From Candidatus Krumholzibacteriia bacterium (lineage in GTDB: Bacteria; Krumholzibacteriota; Krumholzibacteria; WVZY01; JAKEHA01): DNA of 12,529 nt. Location: assembly GCA_029863355.1 (NCBI GenBank), contig JAOTVO010000049.1, forward strand, positions 1-12,529. The letters run 5' to 3'. The notes beneath the pieces were generated by a model. That model searched no databases and was not told the origin of the DNA. It saw only the letters and a program-made list of their open reading frames with translations. This document shows, piece by piece, positions 6,248 through 12,529 of the stretch (position 1 is its first letter; the number at the start of each line of letters is the position of its first letter). A program made the position numbers and the translations under genes.

Positions 6248-7188
6248 TGCAGCGACGCGCCGTACCCGCCCTCCTCCTGTCCCTCGTGGCCACCGCGGGA
6301 CCATCTCCCGCAGCTACCAACGACTCCACATACGTCGTCGTGCTCGGCGTGGCGCAGGACGGCGGCGTGCCCCAGGCCGGCACCGCCGTCCACCCCGGCT
6401 GGGACGACCTGGCCAAGCACCGAACCGTCGCCTGCCTCGCCATCGTCGACGCGCGCGCCGGCAAGCGCTGGCTCATCGACTGCACGCCCGATTTTCCCGA
6501 GCAGCTCCACGCGCTCGACACCATCGCGCCAGCACGAACACGCCCCGGCCTCGACGGCATCTTCCTCACGCACGCCCACATCGGCCACTACGCCGGCCTC
6601 GTGCACCTCGGCCACGAGGTGATGGGCGCGCGCGGCGTGCCCGTGTACGCCATGCCCCGCATGGCCGAGTTTCTCGAGAACAACGGCCCGTGGGACCAGC
6701 TCGTGCGCTACGAGAACGTCGCGCTGCGCGTCCTCGAAGACGGCCAACCGGTGGCACTCGGTGCCGACCTCGCCATCACGCCGCTGCGCGTACCCCACCG
6801 CCAGGAGTACGCCGAAGTCGTGGCCTATCGCATCCAAGGCCCCAACCGCTCCGTCCTCTACATTCCCGACATCGACAGCTGGACCGAATGGGACGCGAGC
6901 GGAACCCACATCGAAGACCAGATCGCCCGCGTCGACGTCGCCTACCTCGACGGCACCTTCTTCGACAACGGCGAGATCCCCGGCCGCGACATGTCATCCT
7001 TCCCCCACCCCTTCATCGCCAACAGCATGTCCCGCCTCGCCGCCCTTTCCGCCGCCGAGCGCGCCAAGGTGCGCTTCATTCACATGAACCACACCAATCC
7101 CGCGCTGTGGCCCGAGAGCGACGCGCGCCACGAGATCGAAAAACGCGGATTCGGAGTGGCGGAGGAGATGGAGCGGGTCGGACTGTGA
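6247..7188 (+). CDS. Secreted metallo-beta-lactamase-fold (PqqB-like) hydrolase
   Basis: A 313-residue protein. Residues 1 to about 23 look like a Sec signal peptide (basic start, LLLSLVATA core, SPAA near the cleavage site), so it is probably periplasmic. The mature part is a metallo-beta-lactamase fold related to PqqB: VLGVAQDGGVPQ near the start, THAHIGHYAGL (His109, His111, His114), VPH (His184), IPDID (Asp208) and IHMNHTNP (His279, His282). The usual HxHxDH motif reads HxHxGH, so the Asp of the second metal site is missing. I believe this holds across a PqqB-like side family rather than marking a damaged gene. PQQ synthesis is not implied: no other pqq gene is nearby. The substrate is unknown. 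The ribosome-binding site is weak. A bidirectional terminator follows. Confidence 0.85.
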   Translation: MQRRAVPALLLSLVATAGPSPAATNDSTYVVVLGVAQDGGVPQAGTAVHPGWDDLAKHRTVACLAIVDARAGKRWLIDCTPDFPEQLHALDTIAPARTRPGLDGIFLTHAHIGHYAGLVHLGHEVMGARGVPVYAMPRMAEFLENNGPWDQLVRYENVALRVLEDGQPVALGADLAITPLRVPHRQEYAEVVAYRIQGPNRSVLYIPDIDSWTEWDASGTHIEDQIARVDVAYLDGTFFDNGEIPGRDMSSFPHPFIANSMSRLAALSAAERAKVRFIHMNHTNPALWPESDARHEIEKRGFGVAEEMERVGL

Positions 7189-7192
7189 GCGA

Positions 7193-7224
7193 AAGACCCC
7201 GCCATCTTGCGATGACGGGGTCTT
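7193..7224. terminator. Bidirectional terminator between MBL-fold and RRM genes
   Basis: A perfect 9-bp stem, AAGACCCCG / CGGGGTCTT, continues after one mismatch into CATC-TTGC-GATG, with short T-rich ends on both strands. It lies 5 bp after the plus-strand gene's stop and 31 bp after the minus-strand gene's stop, so it can serve both converging genes. Confidence 0.75.
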
Positions 7225-7254
7225 CGTCTGAATAACGATCGGCCAGGCGTGAGC

Positions 7255-7575
7255 CTACCAGCGGTCGCCGCCGCGGCCGCCGCCGCCGCCGCCGCCACCG
7301 CGGCTGCCGCCACCACCACGGCCGCCGCCACGCGGCTTATCCTGCGCTTCGTTCACCTTCAACGCGCGTCCGTCCAACTCGTAGCCGTCGAGGGCCTGGA
7401 GGGCCGCAGCCATTCCGGCCTCGTCGATCTCCACGAAGCCGAAGCCGCGTGGACGACCGGTCTCCCGGTCATTGATCAGCGCGACTGAGTGCACGGTACC
7501 GTGCTTGCTGAACAGGGCTCGGATCTGGTCTTCGGTCGCGCTGAAGGGCAGGTTGCCCACATAAAGCTTTTTCAT
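7255..7575 (-). CDS. RRM-domain RNA-binding protein with RGG/glycine-rich tail
   Basis: A 106-residue protein. Residues 1 to about 78 form one RNA recognition motif with RNP2 LYVGNL (4-9) and RNP1 RGFGFVEI (43-50); the aromatic residues that stack on RNA bases are present. Residues ~79-106 are an Arg/Gly tail with RGG repeats ending in GGDRW. Such single-RRM, glycine-tailed proteins occur in cyanobacteria and many proteobacteria; several are cold-induced and are thought to act as RNA chaperones. That role is inferred here. GGAGA lies six bases before the ATG. The 172-bp leader between this gene and miaB holds two hairpins and a weak promoter candidate, so the gene may have its own transcript and RNA-level control. 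The GGC-type triplet run in the tail is coding, not a separate repeat element. Confidence 0.93.
   Translation of the reverse strand: MKKLYVGNLPFSATEDQIRALFSKHGTVHSVALINDRETGRPRGFGFVEIDEAGMAAALQALDGYELDGRALKVNEAQDKPRGGGRGGGGSRGGGGGGGGRGGDRW
7259..7335. repeat. GC-rich triplet run encoding the RGG tail
   Basis: A near-continuous series of CCG/CCA triplets (GGN on the coding strand) that encodes the glycine tail of the RRM protein. It is low-complexity and likely to vary in length between strains by slippage. Confidence 0.6.
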
Positions 7576-7590
7576 CTTTGGTCTCCATTT

Positions 7591-7604
7591 GCCGGAAGTC
7601 CGGC
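7591..7604. other. Small hairpin just upstream of the RRM gene's ribosome-binding site
   Basis: GCCGG-AAGT-CCGGC, a 5-bp stem with a 4-base loop, ends four bases before the GGAGA site (7586-7582) on the minus strand. It could influence ribosome access. Confidence 0.35.
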
Positions 7605-7661
7605 TCTACGGAAGCGCGCAGGATCTCCGGCAAGTTCCGGGCATCCGTTGCTCTCCAACCT

Positions 7662-7683
7662 GGTCCGACAAAGGCGTCGGACC
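7662..7683. other. Hairpin in the miaB-RRM intergenic region
   Basis: A perfect 8-bp stem, GGTCCGAC / GTCGGACC, with a 6-base loop, 64 bp after the miaB stop and 86 bp before the RRM gene ATG. No T-run follows on either strand. It may be a leader structure of the RRM mRNA, a processing site or a weak terminator of miaB. Confidence 0.45.
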
Positions 7684-7686
7684 CTG

Positions 7687-7715
7687 ACCATCTCACACGT
7701 CGAGGGAATTTTCAA
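7687..7715 (-). promoter_or_regulatory. Weak promoter candidate for the RRM gene
   Basis: The minus strand reads TTGAAA (7715-7710), 17 bases, then GATGGT (7692-7687). The -35 matches four to five of six positions but the -10 only three. Transcription would begin about at the 8-bp hairpin and give a leader of about 105 bases. Confidence 0.25.
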
Positions 7716-7747
7716 GGCCGAGCTACAAGGCCCATCCGGGGTCATCT

Positions 7748-9118
7748 CTACGGACCCGTCTGTCCCATAATCGCGTGTCTTTTACGGACTTCCGCCCGCC
7801 AGCCGGGGATACCGTACAGCGATGCCCCCCGCGCGCGCTCAATGCGTACGGGGACGGTCTCGCCGATGGCCGCCTCGCCGGTGGGGACGACGACGGTCTT
7901 GAAGTGGTCGGTGCGGCCGAGGAGGTGGTCGGGGCGCTTCGCGTCGATCTCTTCGATCAATACCTGCTGCACCGTGCCGACGAGGGTCTGGTTGATCTCG
8001 CCGGTGATGCGCTTCTGGAGATCGACCAGCTCCACGATGCGGCGGGTCTTCTCGGCCGGGGGGACGTCGTCGGGGAGCCTGCGCTGGGCGTAGGTGCCCT
8101 TGCGCTCGGAGTACTTGAAGATGAAGGCGGCGTCGAAGCGCACTTCCTCCATGAGGCGGCGCGTCTGCTCGTACTCGTCCGCGGTCTCGGTGGGGAATCC
8201 CACGATGACGTCGGTGGTGAGCGCGAGTCCGGGGATCTCGGCGCGCATGCGCTCGACGAGGTCGCGGAACTCGGCGTTGGTGTAGGTGCGGCGCATGAGG
8301 TCGAGCACGCGGTCGCTCCCCGCCTGCAGCGGCAGGTGGACGTGCTTGCAGAGCCGGGGGTGCTCGGCGATGGCGCGCACGAGCGCGGGCGGGAAGTCCT
8401 TGGGGTGCGGCGAAGTGAAGCGCACGCGCTCGATGCCGGGAACGTCGCCCACGCGGCGCATGAGGTCGGCGAAGCGCGTCTCGCCGTGGCGGTAGGAGTT
8501 GACGTTCTGCCCCAGCAGCGTCACCTGCCTGTAGCCCTCGCGCGCGAGCGCGCGTACCTCGTCCACCACGCCTTCGGGGTCGCGGCTGCGCTCGCGTCCG
8601 CGCGTGAAGGGCACCACGCAGAACGTGCACATGTTGTCGCAGCCGCGCATGACGGCGATCCACGCGTTCACGCCGCCGCTGCGCACGGGATCGACGCCGG
8701 TGTAGGTCTCGGTGCGCGATAGCGTGAGCGCCGCGGTGGGCCCGTCGCTCAGCCCGCGCGCGGCGTCGATCAGGTCGGGCAGCTGGCGGTAGCTGTCCGG
8801 TCCGGCGATGAAATCCACCTGGTCGTGGCCGTCGAGGAGGTCTTCCTTCAGGTTCTGCGCCATGCAGCCAAGAACGCCGACGGTGAGCGCGTCGCCGCGC
8901 GCGGCCTTCTCGCGCTTGAGCTCCTGGAGGCGCCCGTAGATGCGCAGGTGCGCCCGCTCGCGCACCGCGCACGTATTGAGCAGCACGACCTCGGCGTCGT
9001 CGATGCGGCCGGCCAGGCCGAATCCACGCCCGGCGCAGATGGACCTAACCAGCTCGCTGTCGTAGGCGTTCATCTGGCAGCCGTAGGTCTCGATGTACAC
9101 GTGAATGGCCGCACCCAT
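7748..9118 (-). CDS. miaB: tRNA-2-methylthio-N6-isopentenyladenosine synthase MiaB
   Basis: A 456-residue radical-SAM methylthiotransferase. It adds the methylthio group to i6A37 of tRNAs reading UNN codons, in the cytoplasm. The N-terminal UPF0004/MTTase domain shows its three cluster cysteines in YGCQMN (Cys14), NTCAVRE (Cys50) and GCMAQ (Cys85). The radical-SAM cluster motif CDNMCTFC gives Cys160, Cys164 and Cys167, followed by VPFTRGRERSR. Later marks are LLGQNVNSY, the PHPKDFP region, HLPLQAGSDRVLDLMRR, TTDVIVGFPTET and a C-terminal TRAM domain. The length is close to E. coli MiaB (474 aa). The ATG at 9118 is chosen over the frame that runs up to 9361, because the family starts at this point and the upstream part is non-conserved. 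The ribosome-binding site is weak, and a TATATT element lies about 10 bases upstream. Confidence 0.96.
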   Translation of the reverse strand: MGAAIHVYIETYGCQMNAYDSELVRSICAGRGFGLAGRIDDAEVVLLNTCAVRERAHLRIYGRLQELKREKAARGDALTVGVLGCMAQNLKEDLLDGHDQVDFIAGPDSYRQLPDLIDAARGLSDGPTAALTLSRTETYTGVDPVRSGGVNAWIAVMRGCDNMCTFCVVPFTRGRERSRDPEGVVDEVRALAREGYRQVTLLGQNVNSYRHGETRFADLMRRVGDVPGIERVRFTSPHPKDFPPALVRAIAEHPRLCKHVHLPLQAGSDRVLDLMRRTYTNAEFRDLVERMRAEIPGLALTTDVIVGFPTETADEYEQTRRLMEEVRFDAAFIFKYSERKGTYAQRRLPDDVPPAEKTRRIVELVDLQKRITGEINQTLVGTVQQVLIEEIDAKRPDHLLGRTDHFKTVVVPTGEAAIGETVPVRIERARGASLYGIPGWRAEVRKRHAIMGQTGP

Positions 9119-9127
9119 GGTCCGCTC

Positions 9128-9133
9128 AATATA
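9128..9133 (-). promoter_or_regulatory. Possible -10 element very close to the miaB start
   Basis: The minus strand reads TATATT, ending nine bases before the ATG at 9118. With normal spacing transcription would begin within a few bases of the start codon. No good -35 is seen (TTCCGC at 17-base spacing). Confidence 0.25.
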
Positions 9134-9230
9134 GCAGATTCGGATGCGGGGCGGAAGCCGCCGGCCGGGGAACGATCCGCCCTTCCGCGCCATTCTGGGG
9201 AACGACACGGAGTCGCGTCGGCGCCGTCGA

Positions 9231-9260
9231 TTGAGGCGTCGCGAGGGCGCGTGATACAAT
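9231..9260 (+). promoter_or_regulatory. Sigma-70-type promoter of the secreted-protein gene
   Basis: TTGAGG (9231-9236), an 18-base spacer, then TACAAT (9255-9260), matching four and five of six consensus bases. It lies in the divergent gap with miaB and would give a leader of about 43 bases carrying a good ribosome-binding site. Confidence 0.55.
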
Positions 9261-9295
9261 GATGCTGGTAAATCGCAGGCTCGTGCGGCCATTCG

Positions 9296-9301
9296 TAGGA
9301 G
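9296..9301 (+). promoter_or_regulatory. Shine-Dalgarno deciding the start at 9310
   Basis: TAGGAG lies eight bases before the ATG at 9310. The earlier in-frame ATG at 9259 overlaps the promoter's -10 box and has no such site. Confidence 0.65.
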
Positions 9302-9309
9302 TTCGCACC

Positions 9310-10050
9310 ATGGGTTCGCATCGCACGAATACCGTCGCCGTAGTGTCGCTGGCCGTGGCACTCCTCTTCCTCGCTCTCCCCTCCCTGGCCCGCGCGGAGG
9401 TCGTCGACTTCTCGGGCTTCCCGGCTGGAACGGTGCTCGCGGGCGTCGCGCCCGCCGGCCCGGTGGCGGGCACGCTCATCGCCGGCTTTACCATGAGCGG
9501 CGTCAATGCGGGCGGCGGACCCGACGCGCTGGTGGTGTTCGACTCGGGCGCGCCCACCGGCGACGACAGCGACCTGGGCACGCCCAACGCCGACTTCGGC
9601 GGCCCGGGCCTCGGCCTAGGCGGTGGACAGGGCCAACCCGGCGCCAACGACCGCGCCCTCGGCAATCTGGTGATCGTCGCCGAGCACATCGCCGATGACA
9701 ACGGAGACGGGCGCGTCGACGCGCCCGACGACGAGGCCGGCGGCGGCACGCTCGCCTTCGACTTCGACGAGCTGGTGACGATCGAGCGCGTCGTCCTCGT
9801 CGACATCGACGCCGACGAGACCGCTTCGGTGCGGCTCTATCGCGGCGAGGTGCTGGCGGTGGAGATCAGCGCGGCCGCGCTGGGCAACAACTCCGTGCAG
9901 ACGCTGCTTTCCGGGTTCTATCCCGCCGTCTCACGCATGGAGATCGTGTTCAGCTCGAGCGGCGCGCTGGCCGAGTTCGAGTACGCCCCTCAGCCCACGC
10001 CCGTCGAGACGACGAGCTGGGGTGCGGTGAAAGCCACCTACAGCGACTGA
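9310..10050 (+). CDS. Secreted Asp/Gly-rich protein of unknown function
   Basis: A 246-residue protein with a clear Sec signal peptide (positively charged start, long hydrophobic core, cleavage after LARA at residue 29). I know no named function. The mature part begins VVDFSGFPAG, as in many extracellular proteins with a beta-sandwich domain. It then carries a DSGAPTGDDSDLGTPN block, a FGGPGLGLGGGQGQ glycine run, an ALGNLVIVAEH segment and GGGTLAFDFDELVTIERVVLVDIDADE. I recall this pattern (dated by 'DLGTPN..FGGPG') in secreted proteins of proteobacteria, some with PEP-CTERM-like anchors; no anchor is present here. Residues 129-137 (DDNGDGRVD) look like an EF-hand or thrombospondin-type calcium loop. 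It has its own promoter and ribosome-binding site. Its last 13 bases overlap the 3' end of the convergent archaemetzincin gene. The domain is probably a calcium-stabilised beta-sandwich, which is inferred. Confidence 0.85.
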   Translation: MGSHRTNTVAVVSLAVALLFLALPSLARAEVVDFSGFPAGTVLAGVAPAGPVAGTLIAGFTMSGVNAGGGPDALVVFDSGAPTGDDSDLGTPNADFGGPGLGLGGGQGQPGANDRALGNLVIVAEHIADDNGDGRVDAPDDEAGGGTLAFDFDELVTIERVVLVDIDADETASVRLYRGEVLAVEISAAALGNNSVQTLLSGFYPAVSRMEIVFSSSGALAEFEYAPQPTPVETTSWGAVKATYSD

Positions 10051-10595
10051 TCCCACGCGGCGGCATCGAGCCAGGGAGCCGCCCGCCCGGCGCACTGCAC
10101 GCAGTACTTCGCGCCCTTGAGGTCGATCTCCTCGACGCTGGTCGATCCGTGCATCACGCACCCGTAGTCTTCGCAGTGGACCAGGCCGAAGGTGTGGCCC
10201 AGCTCGTGCAGGCACTCCTTGACCAGCCGATCGATGGCAGCAGCGGGGTCGGGCGGGAGCCCGTAAAACTCGTTGCGCAAACGATAGAGGGAGACGATGG
10301 CGGTCTCGCCGCCCAGCTGCGCCTCGCCAAACACGAAGGTGAGGATGGGTATGAAGAGGTCGCGGTCGGTGACGCCGATCACACGGTCGCCCCGGGCGGG
10401 GGGCTCGCGGCCCAACGTCTCGAGCAGCCGGGTCGAGTCGCACTGACGGCGCACCGGGTCAAAGGCGTCGCCTAGGGGGACGACGGTTTGGGCCACCGCG
10501 ACGTGGGAGAACAAGCCGGCAAGCCGCAGGACCACGGTTTGGACGATCTCCGCGGGCGGCTCCCCGATCGGTACGACATAGACCCGCTGCGCCAT
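10038..10595 (-). CDS. amzA: Archaemetzincin-family zinc metalloprotease
   Basis: A 185-residue cytoplasmic protein (no signal peptide) with the full archaemetzincin signature. The catalytic zinc motif is HELGHTFGLVHC (His130, Glu131, His134, His140), the Met-turn is at Met148 (CVMHGSTSVEEIDLK), and the extra zinc site has Cys141, Cys146, Cys165 and Cys168. Size fits the family (about 180-200 aa). Members occur in archaea, vertebrates and scattered bacteria, and probably act as peptidases; the bacterial substrate is not known. The start at 10595 is taken because the conserved protein begins with QRVYVVPIG; upstream frame lies inside the regulator gene. Only four bases separate it from the regulator's stop and its own ribosome-binding site is weak, which suggests translational coupling. 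Its 3' end overlaps the convergent secreted-protein gene by 13 bp. Confidence 0.93.
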   Translation of the reverse strand: MAQRVYVVPIGEPPAEIVQTVVLRLAGLFSHVAVAQTVVPLGDAFDPVRRQCDSTRLLETLGREPPARGDRVIGVTDRDLFIPILTFVFGEAQLGGETAIVSLYRLRNEFYGLPPDPAAAIDRLVKECLHELGHTFGLVHCEDYGCVMHGSTSVEEIDLKGAKYCVQCAGRAAPWLDAAAWDQSL

Positions 10596-10599
10596 TGCA

Positions 10600-11955
10600 T
10601 CACGTTCTGAGCCCGTACTTCTTGATCTTGTTGTAGAGCGTAACCCGGTCGATGCCCAGGACGCGGGCCGAACGGGTGATGTTCCACTGGCTCGACTCGA
10701 GCACATGGAGGATGTGCGCCTTCTCCACCGCGGCCAGCGAGTCCCCCTCCGCATTGTGACGCGCGTTCGCCATCTGCAGGGGCAGGTCGCGGGCGTCGAT
10801 CGTCGTTAGCTTACAGACGACCACGGCCCGTTCCACCGCGTTCTCCAGCTCGCGCACGTTTCCGCGCCACTCGTACTTCATCATGAGAGACATGGCCTCG
10901 TCGGAGAACCCCTCCACGTTCTTCTTCAACTGCGAGGCGTACTTCTTCACGAAATGCCGCGCCAGGTTGGGAATGTCCGAGCGCCGCTCGCGCAGCGGGG
11001 GCACGCGGATCTCGAAGACGGCGAGGCGGTAGTAGAGGTCTTCGCGGAACGTACCCTCCTTGACGAGCTGGGCGAGGTTCCGGTTGGTTGCGCACATCAC
11101 GCGGAAATCGACGGCGATCACCTGGTTGCCACCCAGCCGGGTGAACTGCTTCGTATCGAGCACGCGCAGGAGATCGACCTGCGTCTTGGGTGCGATGGTG
11201 GCGATCTCGTCGAGGAAGAGCGTCCCCCCGTGGGCCATCTCCAGCTTGCCCTTGTGCCGATACATGGCGCCAGTGAACGCCCCCTTCTCGTGACCAAAGA
11301 GCTCGCTCTCCAGGAGCGATTCGGTCAGCGCGCCGCAGTTGACGGCGACCATGGGTAGGTGCCGGCGCCGGCTGCGGGTGTGGATCATGCGCGCCACCAG
11401 CTCCTTTCCCGTACCGCTCTCCCCCAGAATGAGCACGGTGACGTCGGTGGCCGCCACCGTCTCGATCTGCTGGACAACTTCCTTCATCTGCGGGCTGTCG
11501 CCGATCAGCTCGGCGTCGCCCGTCGCCATGTGGGCTATGTGGTCGCGCAGGCGGACGTTCTCCACGCGCAGGTGCCGGTGTTCGAGGGCGCGCCGGACGA
11601 GGCGGCTCAGTTCGTCGGGGTCGATAGGTTTGGTGACGTAGTCGAAGGCACCGTTCTTCATCGCCTCCACTGCGGTATCCACCGATGCGTACGCCGTGAT
11701 GATAATCACGACCGCGTTCGGGTCGACCTTGCGGATGCGGCGCTGCAGCTCGATGCCGTCGATCCCCGGCATCTTGATGTCGAGCAGGATGACACCCCAC
11801 GTTCGCTCGGAGAGTTTCCTCAGCGCCTCCACGGCGTCGGCCGCCGTGTGCGCCTGGAAGCCATCCTTTCGAAACCACTGCTGGAGCGCGTCACGCACCG
11901 ATAATTCGTCGTCGACGATGAGAATGCTTACGTCATCGGCGTTCGTGTCAGTCAT
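10600..11955 (-). CDS. NtrC-family sigma-54-dependent response regulator
   Basis: A 451-residue three-domain transcription activator. The receiver (about 8-125) has the acidic pair Asp15/Asp16, phospho-acceptor Asp59 in LLDIKMPG, Thr87 and Lys109. The AAA+ domain (about 150-385) has Walker A GESGTGK (178-184), the sigma-54-contacting GAFTGA loop intact (225-230), Walker B GGTLFLDE (243-250) and the YEWRGNVREL sensor-2 region. The Fis-type helix-turn-helix is at about 424-449. It therefore can activate sigma-54 promoters after phosphorylation. GGAGAA lies five bases before the ATG. It follows the histidine kinase gene by 24 bp and precedes the archaemetzincin by 4 bp, so the three form an operon. 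The signal and the target genes are unknown. A possible -24/-12 site elsewhere in the window (6232-6247) is unlinked by evidence. Confidence 0.96.
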   Translation of the reverse strand: MTDTNADDVSILIVDDELSVRDALQQWFRKDGFQAHTAADAVEALRKLSERTWGVILLDIKMPGIDGIELQRRIRKVDPNAVVIIITAYASVDTAVEAMKNGAFDYVTKPIDPDELSRLVRRALEHRHLRVENVRLRDHIAHMATGDAELIGDSPQMKEVVQQIETVAATDVTVLILGESGTGKELVARMIHTRSRRRHLPMVAVNCGALTESLLESELFGHEKGAFTGAMYRHKGKLEMAHGGTLFLDEIATIAPKTQVDLLRVLDTKQFTRLGGNQVIAVDFRVMCATNRNLAQLVKEGTFREDLYYRLAVFEIRVPPLRERRSDIPNLARHFVKKYASQLKKNVEGFSDEAMSLMMKYEWRGNVRELENAVERAVVVCKLTTIDARDLPLQMANARHNAEGDSLAAVEKAHILHVLESSQWNITRSARVLGIDRVTLYNKIKKYGLRT

Positions 11956-11979
11956 TCCAATTCTCCAGGTGGAAGATCC

Positions 11980-12529
11980 TCATGCCTTCCCTTCTGCGAC
12001 CGTTCCGGCCGCCTCGACCATGGGGTCGCGCGGTAGCGTGATCCGAAAGCGCGTGCCCTTTTCAGGCGCCGACTCCACGTCGATGCGGCCGCGGTGACGG
12101 TGCACGATCCCGTAGGCCATGGCAAGGCCGAGGCCCAACCCCGCCTGTCCTTCCTTTGTCGTGAAGAAGGGCTCGAATATGTGGGAGATGACATCCTTGG
12201 GGATGCCTACTCCGGTGTCGATGATCTCGATCACCACTTCTCCCCGGTCCTCCGCCGTGCGTACGGTCAGCGACTCGCCCTGCGCCATGGCCTCGACGGC
12301 GTTCATGCAGGGGGCGATGATTGCCTGCTGCAGCTGCTCGGCGTCGCAGACAATCTCGTCGTCTTGGGCCTGGAACTCACGGGTGACGACGATCTGTTGC
12401 ATCTCGAAGTGGTGGCGCAGCAGGATCAGCGTCTTTTCTATGATCTCGTGGACGTGGTGGCGAGAGAATTCGCCCCCCGACTGCCGCGCGAAATCGAGCA
12501 GCCCCTTTACGATCTCTCCGCAGCGGCTC
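11980..12529 (-). CDS. Sensor histidine kinase, C-terminal part (5' partial, runs off the window)
   Basis: The frame is open to the window edge; 182 residues are visible, ending at TGA (11980-11982). At the edge stands the end of the dimerisation helix pair (CGEIVKGLLDFARQ), downstream of the phospho-accepting histidine, which is outside the window. The ATP-binding HATPase domain follows: N box around NAVEAM, G1 box IIDTGVGIP, F box FEPFFTTK and G2 box GLGLGLAMAYGIV. This makes it an NtrB-like kinase that phosphorylates the regulator 24 bp downstream. An in-frame ATG at 12402 is internal and not a start. The sensor part, membrane segments and signal cannot be seen. Confidence 0.93.
   Translation of the reverse strand, partial: SRCGEIVKGLLDFARQSGGEFSRHHVHEIIEKTLILLRHHFEMQQIVVTREFQAQDDEIVCDAEQLQQAIIAPCMNAVEAMAQGESLTVRTAEDRGEVVIEIIDTGVGIPKDVISHIFEPFFTTKEGQAGLGLGLAMAYGIVHRHRGRIDVESAPEKGTRFRITLPRDPMVEAAGTVAEGKA

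Noticed and set aside
6247..7188. PQQ cofactor synthesis gene pqqB
   Set aside because: The gene has a signal peptide and a changed metal motif, and no pqqA, pqqC, pqqD or pqqE is nearby.
7259..7335. Triplet run as a separate repeat element or CRISPR-like array
   Set aside because: It encodes the RGG tail of the RRM protein; there are no spacers.
7662..7683. Intrinsic terminator of miaB
   Set aside because: The stem is good but no T-run follows on either strand, so it is listed as a hairpin only.

Overview
The window comes from a GC-rich bacterial chromosome (strong G/C preference at third codon positions) and is gene-dense, with no mobile elements, tRNA or rRNA genes, or CRISPR arrays. Two lipoproteins with signal-peptidase-II lipoboxes, a sigma-54-type response regulator with its histidine kinase, Sec-type secreted proteins and a threonine dehydrogenase/KBL pair suggest a Gram-negative bacterium. 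The gene style resembles Myxococcota/'Deltaproteobacteria'-like or related candidate lineages. This assignment is inferred from gene content; no marker gene in the window settles it.

Layout. (1) Positions 1-1346, plus strand: the tail of an M28-family aminopeptidase fused to a PDZ domain, then an M48-family zinc metalloprotease lipoprotein. (2) Positions 1362-6035, minus strand, read right to left: L-threonine 3-dehydrogenase-like tdh, kbl, a dodecin, a degenerate-receiver/DUF3052 protein, a parvulin-type peptidyl-prolyl isomerase lipoprotein and a YbaK-type aminoacyl-tRNA deacylase. The last gene meets the M48 gene tail to tail only 15 bp away. (3) Positions 6036-6246: a divergent regulatory region with a candidate sigma-70 promoter, a candidate sigma-54 promoter and a GC hairpin in the tdh leader. 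(4) Positions 6247-7188, plus strand: a secreted PqqB-like metallo-beta-lactamase-fold protein. It faces an RRM RNA-binding protein (minus), and the two share a bidirectional terminator. (5) miaB (minus) and, divergently, a secreted Asp/Gly-rich protein of unknown function (plus) with a good promoter. (6) Positions 10038-12529, minus strand: a histidine kinase (cut by the window edge), an NtrC-family regulator and an archaemetzincin in one tight operon. The archaemetzincin stop codon lies inside the 3' end of the convergent secreted-protein gene.

How genes fit together. tdh and kbl form the classical two-step threonine-to-glycine plus acetyl-CoA pathway, with the kbl ribosome-binding site overlapping the tdh stop codon. 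The kinase and regulator are a cognate sigma-54 two-component pair. The archaemetzincin starts four bases after the regulator's stop and is probably co-expressed with the pair.

The most interesting points are the kinase/regulator/archaemetzincin operon, the fused pseudo-receiver-DUF3052 protein, the dodecin lacking the flavin-stacking tryptophan, the Asp/Gly-rich secreted protein with an EF-hand-like loop, and possible catalytic-residue substitutions in the M28 and MBL-fold enzymes. I did not find a clearly new defence or mobile system.
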